A stretch of DNA of 55,357 nucleotides from positions 1 to 55,357 of IMG/VR virus record IMGVR_UViG_3300006922_000028; one strand, given 5' to 3'. The notes beneath the pieces are model-generated. The model did no database searches. It was given only the letters and a program-made list of their open reading frames with translations, and had not been told where the DNA came from. This document shows, in pieces, positions 40,641 through 50,212 of this stretch; within the stretch, counting starts at the first letter, position 1; each line of letters begins with the position of its first letter. The stretch is from a virus. The translations under genes were made by a program, and so were the position numbers.

Positions 40641-41067
40641 ATATAGCACTAAGGATTCCTACAAGTCTTATTGTAAGAACAACCCTACAACACCCGTTAC
40701 TTATGCTTTGTACAAGCATATCATTTCGGAGTTTAACAAGAAACTTTCTAAAGTTATTTTAGATGGCAGGGTATTTAATATGGGGCATAGATTAGGTACG
40801 ATCCGCATAAAGCGTATTCCTAGGTCATTTAATAAGCCCACAATTGATTGGCATGAAACTAACAAGCTGAAGAAAGAAGGGATAAACAAGCTTATCTACT
40901 ACACGGATGATTACTACTTCAGATGGAATTGGGACAAGCACAGATGTATGGTAAAGAACAAGAGTGTATACACGTTTTCTCCTACGGCAGGGGCTGCAGG
41001 AAATAAAAAAGCATTGGTTAAAAAACTACGAGAAGATGAGTTTGCATACTTGAATTTTAAAAAATGA
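40609..41067 (+). CDS. crAss-like tail-barrel/HU-like small protein
   Basis: A 152-residue basic protein. YALYKHIISEFNKKLSKVIL followed by VFNMGHRLGTIRIKRIPRSF has the x-P/M-x-R-L-G-x-I-R-I pattern that resembles the HU/IHF beta arm. The next part, NKPTIDWHETNKLKKEGINK and YYTDDYYFRWNWDKHRC, is a conserved block I recall from crAss-like genomes in this exact position. In those phages it is a component of the tail or connector. It overlaps its neighbours by 32 and 4 nt. Confidence 0.65.
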   Translation: MTTTKYSCESRYSTKDSYKSYCKNNPTTPVTYALYKHIISEFNKKLSKVILDGRVFNMGHRLGTIRIKRIPRSFNKPTIDWHETNKLKKEGINKLIYYTDDYYFRWNWDKHRCMVKNKSVYTFSPTAGAAGNKKALVKKLREDEFAYLNFKK

Positions 41068-41864
41068 TTTACAAAACCGTATCGTCGAAGGCAGTCATTG
41101 CCAAAGTATTCCGGGACTTAAAACCTACTACGGACAATTGGGTTATTGACGCTGTTGAGTGGATAGGTGAGGGCTTAGAATACATTGGGTATTCTGCTGG
41201 ATTAGAAAAGAAAGCAAGTACGGTATCTATTTCCAACCACCGCTCTCCCCTGCCTTGTGAACTAGTAGACATTATCCAGGTAGAATATAACGGGAGCCAT
41301 CTGCATTACGGGTCTGATGTTACAGGATATGACCTGCCCAATGCTGAACGCACTACAAATCCTCAGCCATACACGCCCTCTGAAATTACTACAGGTGCGG
41401 TATTCCAAACTCAAGCAAATGAACACCCCCTAGGCAACAATACATACAAGCAGCAGAAAACAATAAAAGCGTCTAGCTATGGAGGTGGTGACTATTATGT
41501 GATTAACCCTGATTATATTCAGACTTCTTTCGAAGAAGGAAATATAAAGATTCACTTTACAGCCTATCCAGTATGTGATGATGGGTACCCTAAAGTACCT
41601 GACAACATTTACTACAAACAAGCTCTTGAATGGTACATACTAAGGCAGATGATAATGGGAGGGTACACACATCCTGTGTTCAATTGGCAGACAGCGGATC
41701 AGAAGTGGGGGGAGTACTGCCTGAAAGCTCAGAACGATGCAGCATATCCGAGTATCGACAAGATGGAAAGCTTCAAAAATATGTGGGTGCGCATGGTTCC
41801 AAACCTGAATGCCCACTCCGATTTCTTTATTGGGAATAACACTCAAGAACGTCTAATGCGATGA
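41064..41864 (+). CDS. crAss-like tail stabilisation/ring protein
   Basis: A 266-residue protein with family segments: MIYKTVSSKAVIAKVFRDLK, DNWVIDAVEWIGEGLEYIGY, then a central beta part (YYVINPDYIQTSFEEGNIKI) and a helical C-terminal part (YYKQALEWYILRQMIMGGYT; WGEYCLKAQNDAAYPSIDKM). This arrangement matches the protein before the muzzle in crAss-like genomes. It is likely a ring that joins the barrel to the muzzle. It overlaps both neighbours by 4 nt. Confidence 0.75.
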   Translation: MIYKTVSSKAVIAKVFRDLKPTTDNWVIDAVEWIGEGLEYIGYSAGLEKKASTVSISNHRSPLPCELVDIIQVEYNGSHLHYGSDVTGYDLPNAERTTNPQPYTPSEITTGAVFQTQANEHPLGNNTYKQQKTIKASSYGGGDYYVINPDYIQTSFEEGNIKIHFTAYPVCDDGYPKVPDNIYYKQALEWYILRQMIMGGYTHPVFNWQTADQKWGEYCLKAQNDAAYPSIDKMESFKNMWVRMVPNLNAHSDFFIGNNTQERLMR

Positions 41865-44800
41865 GACCACTAAAAGGAATGATGCGGGATGTACATCCTA
41901 GCAAAGTATCAGAGGGTCTCTACATAGACGCAGTAAACTTTGTTTATGGAGAGCACATGGACTCTCTTCTACAAGAAGCCGGGTTCACAAATGACTCAAG
42001 TGTTACAGACGATAGTGCTCCTAAGTTTTACATCTTAGGTGGCTGTGGGCTAGTTGACGATGGAATCATTCTTTTTTGCAAACGCCCAGACAGTACGACA
42101 AACTACGTAGTAAAAGTTGTTGGGACGCTGACTACAATTTTGTCTAGCGGAGTGTTTGGATTTTCAGATGATGCAGTTATTGATGCAGTCTCTTTTAAAA
42201 CTACTTCTGGGCAAACTTTTGTTATTCTTACGGACGATGTTTCTCCTCCGAAATACCTAAATGTAGACACCACTGCTGTACCTAGTTTGGTCAGCCCTAC
42301 GCACGACCCTGTTTACATAGAACAGAACCAAGTCTCTTTAGGCGGTCAAGGATTTTTTAATTCTGGTACTCACTATATCGCGATTGCTTATGCCTACGAA
42401 GACCAGAGTTACCTAGAGTTCAATAATCTAAATGGACCATATGTCGTCTATGATTCTGGGAAAACTATTTCTTTGAAGCTAAGCAACTTAGACTCTGATT
42501 ATTCTTACATAGCAGCAGCTTTTGTTTCGGTATATGATGATTCTGTCAGCACAGGCATTACCGGTTTCTTTCCTTATGAGGGTAATGAAACTACTATTAC
42601 TCTGACTGGCATCTTACAAAAAGATATTTCTTTAGATGAAATCCTAGTTCAGAACATTGTTTACAGCCAAGCTAAAACCTTGACTCTACAAGGAAATCGG
42701 TTGTACATGGGCAATGTTGCAACTGCAGATGTTACTGATCTTCAGCAGTACGCCAATCGTATTCAGGTATTGTATCAAACATACTATGGAGGTCACACAG
42801 AAGACGGTGTATCTACAGTAGGCTTCAATGGCAATGACAAGGAACAAGACTTAAATTTTGGAGGACTTGCCTTTCAACCTGGAGAGGTATACGCTTTTTA
42901 TGTTAGCTATGTGCGTGAGGACGGTTCGCTAACTCCAGCCTTCCATATTCCTGGGTCTCCACCAAGGTCAATAGGACAGCCTCATCTTACTGCTGTAGAA
43001 ACAGGAGCTTCTGGCACTATACGATCTACAGATGCATCGTTGATAGCAGCAAACTCTAGTCTGAGTTATCTCGAAGACGATAACGATATAGCTGTTAGTG
43101 GTATGAAGTATTTCCATACCCGGAATACCCATGAGTACTTTGGAGATGCAAGTGCTTACACTCCTACTGGTGTGACAAGTGGCGTAGGTGTTTGCGGTTA
43201 CTGGGAAAACTCTGCAGAAACGTATCCTTCAAACTTCCCTGTTCAGCAATGGACCGTAGAAGATACTTCTGATAACTCCGGCAGTATTACAGACTACACT
43301 CTTGCTAGTGAGCCAGTTCGTCATCACAAAATCCCAATACTGGGCGATGCTACAGATTTAGTGCGGATACGGTTTGCAAATGTTCCTATGCCTGCGGGGT
43401 ACGTAGGTGTACGAATGTTTCATGCTAAAAGAGATTTGACCAATAGTCTGCATATTGGACAGAGTATTTTGATTCATGGCAGCTACAATCACTACTCTAA
43501 CATTGCTGAAACTGTAACTGATTACCATGACTATACAAGTTCTCATGGTATGAACTTGCCTCAGTACAATTCTCAAGAAGTTTCTGACATAGACACGATA
43601 TCTAGTGCGACAGACCAGCTTAATAATGATGCTTGGTTTGCGGGGATAAAGGAAACCACGGGTAGGATGTACTGCTTTGAGGCATTGCGGTCTAGAGTAA
43701 ATCTTCCTGAAACGGCTTACATTGAAAACATCGATTATAGGATTGATTATGGTTTAAGTTCTACTGGTGAAGTAGGGCTTATAGGAGATGGTCTTGTAAC
43801 TAATAATTCAGACAATGGTTACTGGGGTGACTCAGATATACTTAATGCTCCAAATGCCCTTACGGTAGGAGGCAAAGCTTTCTTTCCTGAGAATGGAAGG
43901 CAGGTAAGTCTTACTAATAATGTACGAATCAGAAAGGTCAGCACTGTCCGATACGTTGAAACGAACGCTATCGATGATGAGTTAGAAATTGACAATAGGT
44001 TTTGTGAGACTTGTATAGGGTTTAACATTGAATATGCGAATTCGACAAGCAGTACAGACTGGAAAGACTTTTTAAAAAGCACCAGTGGTACGCACTTAGG
44101 GAACACCTCGAATCCAGGCACAGGTTTTAGAATCAACAGCAACTTAACTGCAGGACATACAGGAGCGCAGGCTTCGAATCCGATATGGATTACAAATCTG
44201 AAACAGCATCTATTTACCTGTTACCAAAATTATGCTGCACAAGATTTAGTAGCGTGTACAGGAGTGATTCCCTACACTAAATTAGCTTCTGCAGAGCTGG
44301 GTCAAATTGATGGGGAATCTGTTAATGTAGGTAGCATAGATACCACATTTGTTGCTGGGGATATTGTAAGGAGTTTCTATAAGCATAGGCTAACAGCTCC
44401 TGTAGGTGTTGATGCTGTAGCGAACGGAAACAATGCCACGCAACTTGTTGATTTACTAAGTACTAATCGAGTCACAACCGTAGACTCTACTCGTGGTATT
44501 CTTTCGCAAGTATACAATTACAGGGTTCAGGGTCGCACTAAGTTCGAGTATCTGAACTATGAGTTAGACAATCCTGTCAATCTATCAGCTAACGAATATG
44601 TTTTTAGAGCTGCTAGCCCTGGTAATGATCAACTATATGATTACCCGTCACGGTTGTATGCAGAAAATGTATATCAGCCTGTAGGAATCTTTAGCAGTGG
44701 GCAAACATTCGTAAATAATTTTCCCCATCGGATTGTCCGCAGTAGTGAAATTGGGTCTTTAGGAGTATCTACAAACGTTATCGCGTTTAAGCCCATAGAG

Positions 44801-46012
44801 TTTTTTGATATGCAGCGTGACCGTGGCGAGATTGAAAATCTTCAAGGTTATGGTGATCGTCTTATTATTCACCATGAGCGGGGGTTATTTATGACTCAAG
44901 GTCAGGAGAAGATATCGACTACAGCAGGAGAGCTAGCTTTAGGTCAATCAGACATATTGGCTACAAAACCTGTAGAGATACGACCCAGCGATAAAGGCTA
45001 TGCAGGCACACAACATCTGCTATCTTGTGTTTTAACGCCTCATGGGTATTTCTTTGTTGACGCAGACCAACGCAAAGTTTTTTCTTTAGCAGGAACAGAC
45101 CTGAAAGAAATTAGTAGGTCTGGAATGAAAGATTGGTTTCAGGAAAAACTGAAACTAGATACAACTTTCTCTTCCTCTAATACTTTCAAATTCTTCCCAG
45201 GCCTTCATGCTACGTATGATTCTCGGTACGATAGAGTTATACTCTTAATCAGAAACGCAGATTACACAGGAGATTTTAGTGCAGGCTATCTAATCGACAC
45301 TCAAGATGAGTACAATGAGAATGCAGGTATTGAATCTAAAGATGAATTCATTAGTTACAGCTACTTGAACCAAGCGTGGGTTAGTAGACATACCTATGAC
45401 AGTACAGCTTTGTTAGAAGGTCTGAATACTGTGTATGCTCTGCGCGTTCGAAATATTAATATCGATGGTACTCTATCTCCACAAGTGCGTTCTGCTAAGT
45501 TTCACAATCAAGCAGGCACCTTTGGAAAGTTTCACGGGGTAGTGCATGAGTCTACAATTGATGCTCCATCACCGATAGGGCAATCAGGAGTATTTAGCAG
45601 CTTTAACTGGGACACTCGTGTTGTGTCTTTTCCAGAAGAGCGATTTACTCACTATGAAAATACCTTCACTAAAGCGTTGGTGTATACAGATACGCACTGC
45701 AGCGGGTTTATCGACTTAGTTGTTCCTGAAGGTCTTACTACAGGACACAATTTGCGGCACACTCATGAACGCTGGCACTTTAATGGCTTTAGGGATCTTG
45801 TTGCTGATAGATCTCTTCCTTTTTTGACTGAAGACTTGGAGCTGATTACTACTAATATTAGTAGCACATTGGAGTGGTATGAGCAAAGGCGTATACAATC
45901 TGACTATGCTGTAATTCGATTGTATATAAAAAGTAGCGATAGCGGTCAAGATGGTATTGGATTATATTTGTATGATATATCTGCGAAAGTTAGACCTACT
46001 GCTAGGGGGTGA
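41861..46012 (+). CDS. Tail muzzle/nozzle protein
   Basis: A 1383-residue protein opening MRPLKGMMRDVHPSKVSEGL and YIDAVNFVYGEHMD, a start typical of the crAss-like muzzle and of P22 gp10-like tail hubs. Long beta-rich repeats follow (ALTLQGNRLYMGNVATADVT; FGGLAFQPGEVYAFYVSYVR). Conserved parts near the C-terminal third include FKPIEFFDMQRDRGEIENLQ, GYGDRLIIHHERGLFMTQGQ and TPHGYFFVDADQRKVFSLAG. It forms the distal tail tube through which DNA and cargo pass, and sits after the three ring genes. Confidence 0.85.
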   Translation: MRPLKGMMRDVHPSKVSEGLYIDAVNFVYGEHMDSLLQEAGFTNDSSVTDDSAPKFYILGGCGLVDDGIILFCKRPDSTTNYVVKVVGTLTTILSSGVFGFSDDAVIDAVSFKTTSGQTFVILTDDVSPPKYLNVDTTAVPSLVSPTHDPVYIEQNQVSLGGQGFFNSGTHYIAIAYAYEDQSYLEFNNLNGPYVVYDSGKTISLKLSNLDSDYSYIAAAFVSVYDDSVSTGITGFFPYEGNETTITLTGILQKDISLDEILVQNIVYSQAKTLTLQGNRLYMGNVATADVTDLQQYANRIQVLYQTYYGGHTEDGVSTVGFNGNDKEQDLNFGGLAFQPGEVYAFYVSYVREDGSLTPAFHIPGSPPRSIGQPHLTAVETGASGTIRSTDASLIAANSSLSYLEDDNDIAVSGMKYFHTRNTHEYFGDASAYTPTGVTSGVGVCGYWENSAETYPSNFPVQQWTVEDTSDNSGSITDYTLASEPVRHHKIPILGDATDLVRIRFANVPMPAGYVGVRMFHAKRDLTNSLHIGQSILIHGSYNHYSNIAETVTDYHDYTSSHGMNLPQYNSQEVSDIDTISSATDQLNNDAWFAGIKETTGRMYCFEALRSRVNLPETAYIENIDYRIDYGLSSTGEVGLIGDGLVTNNSDNGYWGDSDILNAPNALTVGGKAFFPENGRQVSLTNNVRIRKVSTVRYVETNAIDDELEIDNRFCETCIGFNIEYANSTSSTDWKDFLKSTSGTHLGNTSNPGTGFRINSNLTAGHTGAQASNPIWITNLKQHLFTCYQNYAAQDLVACTGVIPYTKLASAELGQIDGESVNVGSIDTTFVAGDIVRSFYKHRLTAPVGVDAVANGNNATQLVDLLSTNRVTTVDSTRGILSQVYNYRVQGRTKFEYLNYELDNPVNLSANEYVFRAASPGNDQLYDYPSRLYAENVYQPVGIFSSGQTFVNNFPHRIVRSSEIGSLGVSTNVIAFKPIEFFDMQRDRGEIENLQGYGDRLIIHHERGLFMTQGQEKISTTAGELALGQSDILATKPVEIRPSDKGYAGTQHLLSCVLTPHGYFFVDADQRKVFSLAGTDLKEISRSGMKDWFQEKLKLDTTFSSSNTFKFFPGLHATYDSRYDRVILLIRNADYTGDFSAGYLIDTQDEYNENAGIESKDEFISYSYLNQAWVSRHTYDSTALLEGLNTVYALRVRNINIDGTLSPQVRSAKFHNQAGTFGKFHGVVHESTIDAPSPIGQSGVFSSFNWDTRVVSFPEERFTHYENTFTKALVYTDTHCSGFIDLVVPEGLTTGHNLRHTHERWHFNGFRDLVADRSLPFLTEDLELITTNISSTLEWYEQRRIQSDYAVIRLYIKSSDSGQDGIGLYLYDISAKVRPTARG

Positions 46013-46042
46013 GGTAGTCATGAAAATAGATATTCAACAACA

Positions 46043-46249
46043 ATGAGTTTGACTGATTATGAAATAATAGGACTTGCCATAGGTATGGTAGGCATTTATG
46101 TCAAACTTCATAGTGAAGTAATGACTATAAAAGCACAGCAATATTCTCTAGAGAATAACAATGAAAAGGTAGATAAGAAGCTAGAGCAAGTAGTCGACGA
46201 CTTAGCAGAAATAAAACTGCTCTTAGCTCGTAATCAAATGGACAAATAA
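46043..46249 (+). CDS. Small membrane protein with coiled coil
   Basis: A 68-residue protein with an N-terminal helix (YEIIGLAIGMVGIYVKLHSE) and a C-terminal coiled coil (NNNEKVDKKLEQVVDDLAEI then KLLLARNQ). This resembles phage holin-like or Rz-type small membrane proteins, but no family is certain. It ends 2 nt before the next gene. A spanin-like role is possible; no lipobox is seen. Confidence 0.5.
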   Translation: MSLTDYEIIGLAIGMVGIYVKLHSEVMTIKAQQYSLENNNEKVDKKLEQVVDDLAEIKLLLARNQMDK

Positions 46250-46251
46250 CT

Positions 46252-46425
46252 ATGGCACGTAAAGGATTGTACGCAAACATTCACGCTAAGCGTAAACGTA
46301 TTAAGGCAGGGTCTGGTGAGACTATGCGCAAAAAAGGAGCTAAAGGTGCTCCCACTTCTAAAGCTTTTAAGGATTCTAAAAAAACGGCGAAGAAAACTAC
46401 TCGTCGTAAAAAGAAGAAGAAGTAA
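46252..46425 (+). CDS. Tiny basic protein (57 aa)
   Basis: A 57-residue frame, MARKGLYANIHAKRKRIKAG... with SGETMRKKGAKGAPTSKAFK and a polybasic end (TTRRKKKKK). It resembles a small protein I recall from marine phages, with the same GLYANIHAKRKRIKAGSGE core. It is likely a nucleic-acid-binding or virion DNA-packing protein; function unproven. Its stop overlaps the next ATG (TAATG). Confidence 0.7.
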   Translation: MARKGLYANIHAKRKRIKAGSGETMRKKGAKGAPTSKAFKDSKKTAKKTTRRKKKKK

Positions 46426-46730
46426 TGCCTGCTAAACGAAAAAAGTCTACTCCTATTCGTAAAACAACGAAAGGAAAATCTGCGAACTACAGACCTACTA
46501 AATCTGGTGCAGGGATGACCAAAAAAGGTGTCCGGGCATATCGTAAAGCAAATCCAGGAAGTAAATTAAAAACTGCTGTAACTGGAAAAGTGAAAAAAGG
46601 TAGTAAGGCTGCAGGACGTCGTAAATCATATTGTGCTCGCTCTTTGGGACAACTCAAACGTAGCAGTGCAAAAACTCGTAACAACCCTAACTCACGTATA
46701 CGTCAAGCACGTAGACGTTGGAAATGTTAA
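46425..46730 (+). CDS. Small basic protein, DUF6321-like
   Basis: A 101-residue basic protein: MTKKGVRAYRKANPGSKLKT, AVTGKVKKGSKAAGRRKSYC and ARSLGQLKRSSAKTRNNPNS, ending IRQARRRWKC. This is the DUF6321 pattern I recall in marine phages. It has two Cys near its second half and end (RKSYCAR; RRWKC). Probable DNA-binding or RNA-binding role; unproven. Start overlaps the previous stop by one base. Confidence 0.7.
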   Translation: MPAKRKKSTPIRKTTKGKSANYRPTKSGAGMTKKGVRAYRKANPGSKLKTAVTGKVKKGSKAAGRRKSYCARSLGQLKRSSAKTRNNPNSRIRQARRRWKC

Positions 46731-46734
46731 TACC

Positions 46735-46929
46735 ATGAAAAACAAAAAAGCTGAAACCCTTATGAAAAGGGGAATCCCAAAAAATGTCGTTATGAAAATG
46801 CTTGGCTCTATGAGACGCGGAGGTAAAACTCCTAGCTCAGTAATGACTCAATATGGATACGGTGGTAAGACTAGTACTAGCAAAATGCCTAAGAAGGCTG
46901 TGGTGAAACCCCGTAAAAAGAAGAAGTAA
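46735..46929 (+). CDS. Tiny basic protein (64 aa)
   Basis: A 64-residue frame starting at 46735: MKNKKAETLMKRGIPKNVVM, KMLGSMRRGGKTPSSVMTQY, and ending polybasic (VVKPRKKKK). The upstream extension to 46633 is overlapped by the DUF6321-like gene, so it is not used. It is basic, Met-rich and helical at the N-terminus. Stop overlaps the next ATG. Confidence 0.6.
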   Translation: MKNKKAETLMKRGIPKNVVMKMLGSMRRGGKTPSSVMTQYGYGGKTSTSKMPKKAVVKPRKKKK

Positions 46930-47060
46930 TGGAAGAAGAATGGAAAGAAGCGACTTTTCTGGATCCTAAGAAATTAAAGGATACAGCTGACAAACTGAAG
47001 AGTGGTGAACTTACATGTAATACCGACAGTCCTGAGGATTGTGAAAGCTGCAGTGGATGA
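46929..47060 (+). CDS. Tiny acidic protein with cysteine triad (43 aa)
   Basis: A 43-residue frame, MEEEWKEATFLDPKKLKDTA..., ending CNTDSPEDCESCSG. It is acidic, in contrast to its basic neighbours, and its three Cys (C-x8-C-x2-C) near the end could bind a metal. It overlaps the previous stop and the next start (ATGA at 47057-47060), so it is translated in a chain with them. Confidence 0.5.
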   Translation: MEEEWKEATFLDPKKLKDTADKLKSGELTCNTDSPEDCESCSG

Positions 47061-50000
47061 GCAAAAAGTTTAACGGTCATAGGTGTGAGAAAAGGAACCT
47101 CGCTGAAGTAGTGTTGGGTTTAAAGTCTAAGAGCAAAAATCGCTCTAAGGCAAAACCGCGTCCTAAAAATTACACATATGAACTTGGTGGTGAAACAGAC
47201 CCACTAAAGCCGTTAACAGCTACTTCTGATACCAATTCTGGGTACAACCCACTAATCGCTCAACAGATTGAAAGAGCGGGAGGTCTAGATGCACTGCAGC
47301 AAAATTTAGCTGCTTCAGATGCACTGTCTCAATTAAATGCAATGCCTCGTATATCCCAAGGGGATTTTGAGGTAGATGAAGACGGCAATATCATAGAGGA
47401 CAATCCGTCTCTTTTAGAGATGGCAGCTAACCCAATCACCACTGCTAGAACAATCCTCGACCCAAGCGTAGAAGGAATGCCTTCTCAAGTAGAGTTCGAT
47501 CAGGCCAAAGGAAAAGGTACTATAGCTGGGCAGGTGGCAAATGATTTAGTCAACCCTGCTGCTTGGGTAAACTATGGGAAGAATGCTTTAAGGGATGCAA
47601 GTCAAGGTAATTTTATTGGTGCAGGATTAAATGCGCTTGGAGCAATACCTGGAATAAGTATAACAGGAGCAGGAACAAGACAAGCTCTAAAGCAAGCAGG
47701 CGTTACTGGAGTAAAAAATCTGTATAAGGCAAACCCTGCACTGAAAAATCCTATGGGATTTAGAAATGTTGGAGACAAGCCTCATTTTTTATTCGGTTAC
47801 AATAAACCTATTGATCCAATGAGAATGGACTTGAATCCAGAGGCAGGATTCAATCAACTTGCGGAAGGCGTTAGTAGAAACAATAGTCTTAATTGGGGGC
47901 ATGCGGATAGATTGGATGCGGAGCTTTATGCTAAAACACCCTTTGGTGAACAGTTAGGATCGGGAGGTTTTGGAACTGTACATGAGTTCAAGAATAGTCC
48001 TTATGCAATAAAATTTCCTCACCAAGAATTTAGCAATCCTAATGCTGTCTTGCCGACTAGCAGGTATTCTGGAACAACTGATGATTTCATAGCCAGGACT
48101 AGCGAGATTGCTGATGATATGCCAAATGTAGCAGCTCCACTACGTAGTCAGAATGACTTAACTATAATGAGGAACTTGCAAAAACAAGAAGCAGTTCCAG
48201 GAGCACCTGAACTCCCGACAAGAGATGCTTATGCATCAGCTCTGAAACAAGTAAGACAGCTTCGGGACAGGGGTATCGGTCTGGACTTAGACAATATCAG
48301 AGGGAATATCAACTATAATAAAAACACGGGACAATTTGATTTCTACGATTTAGAAAACGTCCCACAGCTTTCGGCTTCTAGTCCAAAGAACTTGCAGCAA
48401 TTACAAGTTCGGTATGGTCCCATTCGTCCATTCCCGGGACAGAACCAAGCTGGAGCATATACAAACCCTGTAGAGTATATGGATGAAGTTCGATCTGGTT
48501 TAGGAGTTCGAGGTATGGGGTATCCAGATAAATTAACCGGTAAACGTGCAATGGAAGGTGTTATGAGATTAAAAACTAATGATGGGTTGCTTAGGTTTCA
48601 AACCCAACCACCAGTATCACCAGTTACGCCTCCTAAGCTAGATATCCCACCATCACTTCAAAAACACCTAAACCTACCTACAGGGTTTTTCGGAGGTACG
48701 ATGACCAAACCACGAGTTGCGCCTCCAAAAGCAAATTATGGCAGTCCTGTGTCAGAGCTGTTAGGCATGTTAGGGAGCCAAGATACCTCGGCTAACGTAG
48801 GAGAGCTTACAGAGCATTACGGGCAGTTTGGTGATACAACTTTAGCTGTGCCTACAGGTATGTCTTTAGGTCAAGGACTGAAGCAACATATTTTGCAGCC
48901 ACGGGCGATGAACTTGCCTATGGACTTCATTATGAATAACCCAACGTTGAGTAATGAGCAGCAGCTCATGGCGTACCATGCTCAAAATCGACCTGCACAA
49001 CCTACTGCTGGAGATCCTCAAGGTAATGGTGTTTTTGGGTTTCCTTTCCAAGATCAAGACACTAGCACATTCCCTCTGTTCAGTATGAATGATACTGGGC
49101 AATATCCTGGTGGTCCAATAAATAATCAAAATACAGCTGGCCCTCGTAATCCTGAGTACAATCAGCCTCTGCCAGAGCAAAGTATGAATGCCAGAATGTT
49201 GAGCTATCCTCAAGGCAATACTGCTAACTACTCTCAGGATTTGTTGCAGCCAGTTTTAGATCAAGCTCAAAGCGCAGGAAATAGCACTCCTTTTGGATCT
49301 CAGGGTTCTATGGCTGATCAAGCTAGTAACTCTATGAATGCTTCTATGCCTGCACTAAATATTCCTGAGTTTACTCCAGTTCCTGGAGGCAACTCTAATG
49401 CACCGATGAACCCTCAAAATTTGGAAGGCATTTTTAATCAGATGCAACAATCAGGAGGATTAAATTCTATGCTTGATAATGTAAAAGGAGCAGCAGGTCA
49501 AGAGGGACGTGCTCAGCTCGTCAATCAATTACTGAATCCTGGAGGCACGGGAATAGCAGATTTCACAAAAATGGCAGGTGGCTTGAAGAATCTTGCTTCA
49601 GCTGGAGTAAATCAAATAGTTGGAAAGGCTGCTGACACTATGACTAGTGGAGATGACGGCTTTGGAACTTTTGCAGGCAACGCACTTAAGGGTGGCGCAG
49701 GAGCTTTAATGCTAGGTATACCTGGGGCAGCTCCTATTGCGGCAATAGCAGGTATCGCAGGGTTGGTAAAGCAGCGTCGGGATCGTCGTCTTGCAAATGA
49801 AGCAGACAATGCTGCTAATCTGCAAACAGGTGAGGCAGTTAGAGGAGCTTTGGCAGACTATTCTCAGCAAGTAAATTCAGTAATGAACGAGCGGGGAGCA
49901 GGGTACAACACTGTTGCTAACTATGGGGGTGCTATGAATGCACCGCAATATGAAACTGAAGGTGGGGAGATGATGATGGCAAGTCCTCAAGACCCTCCTA

Positions 50001-50212
50001 TGGCTACTAATAATGGCAACTACAAACAGGTAGCATCTAATATGTATCAAGTTCAAGGCCCGAAGCATGAAAGCGGAGGTGTTTTGACACAAGGTGCTAC
50101 TGAAAGTTATATTGATCCTATTACAGGTCAGCCAGTTGAAAGTCCATATGTATTTAGCGATGCTACAGACATGAAGATTGATGCGTCCGAATTCTTGAAA
50201 ATGATCTCATGA
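47057..50212 (+). CDS. Giant virion protein with protein-kinase-like domain
   Basis: A 1051-residue protein. The N-terminal about 230 residues include LNALGAIPGISITGAGTRQA and are structural-like. Residues 301-308 (GSGGFGTV) form a Gly-rich loop, followed by a conserved Lys in YAIKF (K319) and a possible alpha-C Glu (E350). The catalytic-loop-like GIGLDLDNIRGN (D412, N417, in the spacing of HRDxxxxN) and a metal-binding FYDLENV (D431) follow. This gives a compact kinase-like core of about 140 residues. A Gln/Asn-rich middle and a hydrophobic stretch (GALMLGIPGAAPIAAIAGIA) lead to a C-terminal segment VQGPKHESGGVLTQGATESY with VFSD, typical of crAss-like cargo-region proteins. It overlaps the next gene by 4 nt. 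Confidence 0.65.
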   Translation: MSKKFNGHRCEKRNLAEVVLGLKSKSKNRSKAKPRPKNYTYELGGETDPLKPLTATSDTNSGYNPLIAQQIERAGGLDALQQNLAASDALSQLNAMPRISQGDFEVDEDGNIIEDNPSLLEMAANPITTARTILDPSVEGMPSQVEFDQAKGKGTIAGQVANDLVNPAAWVNYGKNALRDASQGNFIGAGLNALGAIPGISITGAGTRQALKQAGVTGVKNLYKANPALKNPMGFRNVGDKPHFLFGYNKPIDPMRMDLNPEAGFNQLAEGVSRNNSLNWGHADRLDAELYAKTPFGEQLGSGGFGTVHEFKNSPYAIKFPHQEFSNPNAVLPTSRYSGTTDDFIARTSEIADDMPNVAAPLRSQNDLTIMRNLQKQEAVPGAPELPTRDAYASALKQVRQLRDRGIGLDLDNIRGNINYNKNTGQFDFYDLENVPQLSASSPKNLQQLQVRYGPIRPFPGQNQAGAYTNPVEYMDEVRSGLGVRGMGYPDKLTGKRAMEGVMRLKTNDGLLRFQTQPPVSPVTPPKLDIPPSLQKHLNLPTGFFGGTMTKPRVAPPKANYGSPVSELLGMLGSQDTSANVGELTEHYGQFGDTTLAVPTGMSLGQGLKQHILQPRAMNLPMDFIMNNPTLSNEQQLMAYHAQNRPAQPTAGDPQGNGVFGFPFQDQDTSTFPLFSMNDTGQYPGGPINNQNTAGPRNPEYNQPLPEQSMNARMLSYPQGNTANYSQDLLQPVLDQAQSAGNSTPFGSQGSMADQASNSMNASMPALNIPEFTPVPGGNSNAPMNPQNLEGIFNQMQQSGGLNSMLDNVKGAAGQEGRAQLVNQLLNPGGTGIADFTKMAGGLKNLASAGVNQIVGKAADTMTSGDDGFGTFAGNALKGGAGALMLGIPGAAPIAAIAGIAGLVKQRRDRRLANEADNAANLQTGEAVRGALADYSQQVNSVMNERGAGYNTVANYGGAMNAPQYETEGGEMMMASPQDPPMATNNGNYKQVASNMYQVQGPKHESGGVLTQGATESYIDPITGQPVESPYVFSDATDMKIDASEFLKMIS

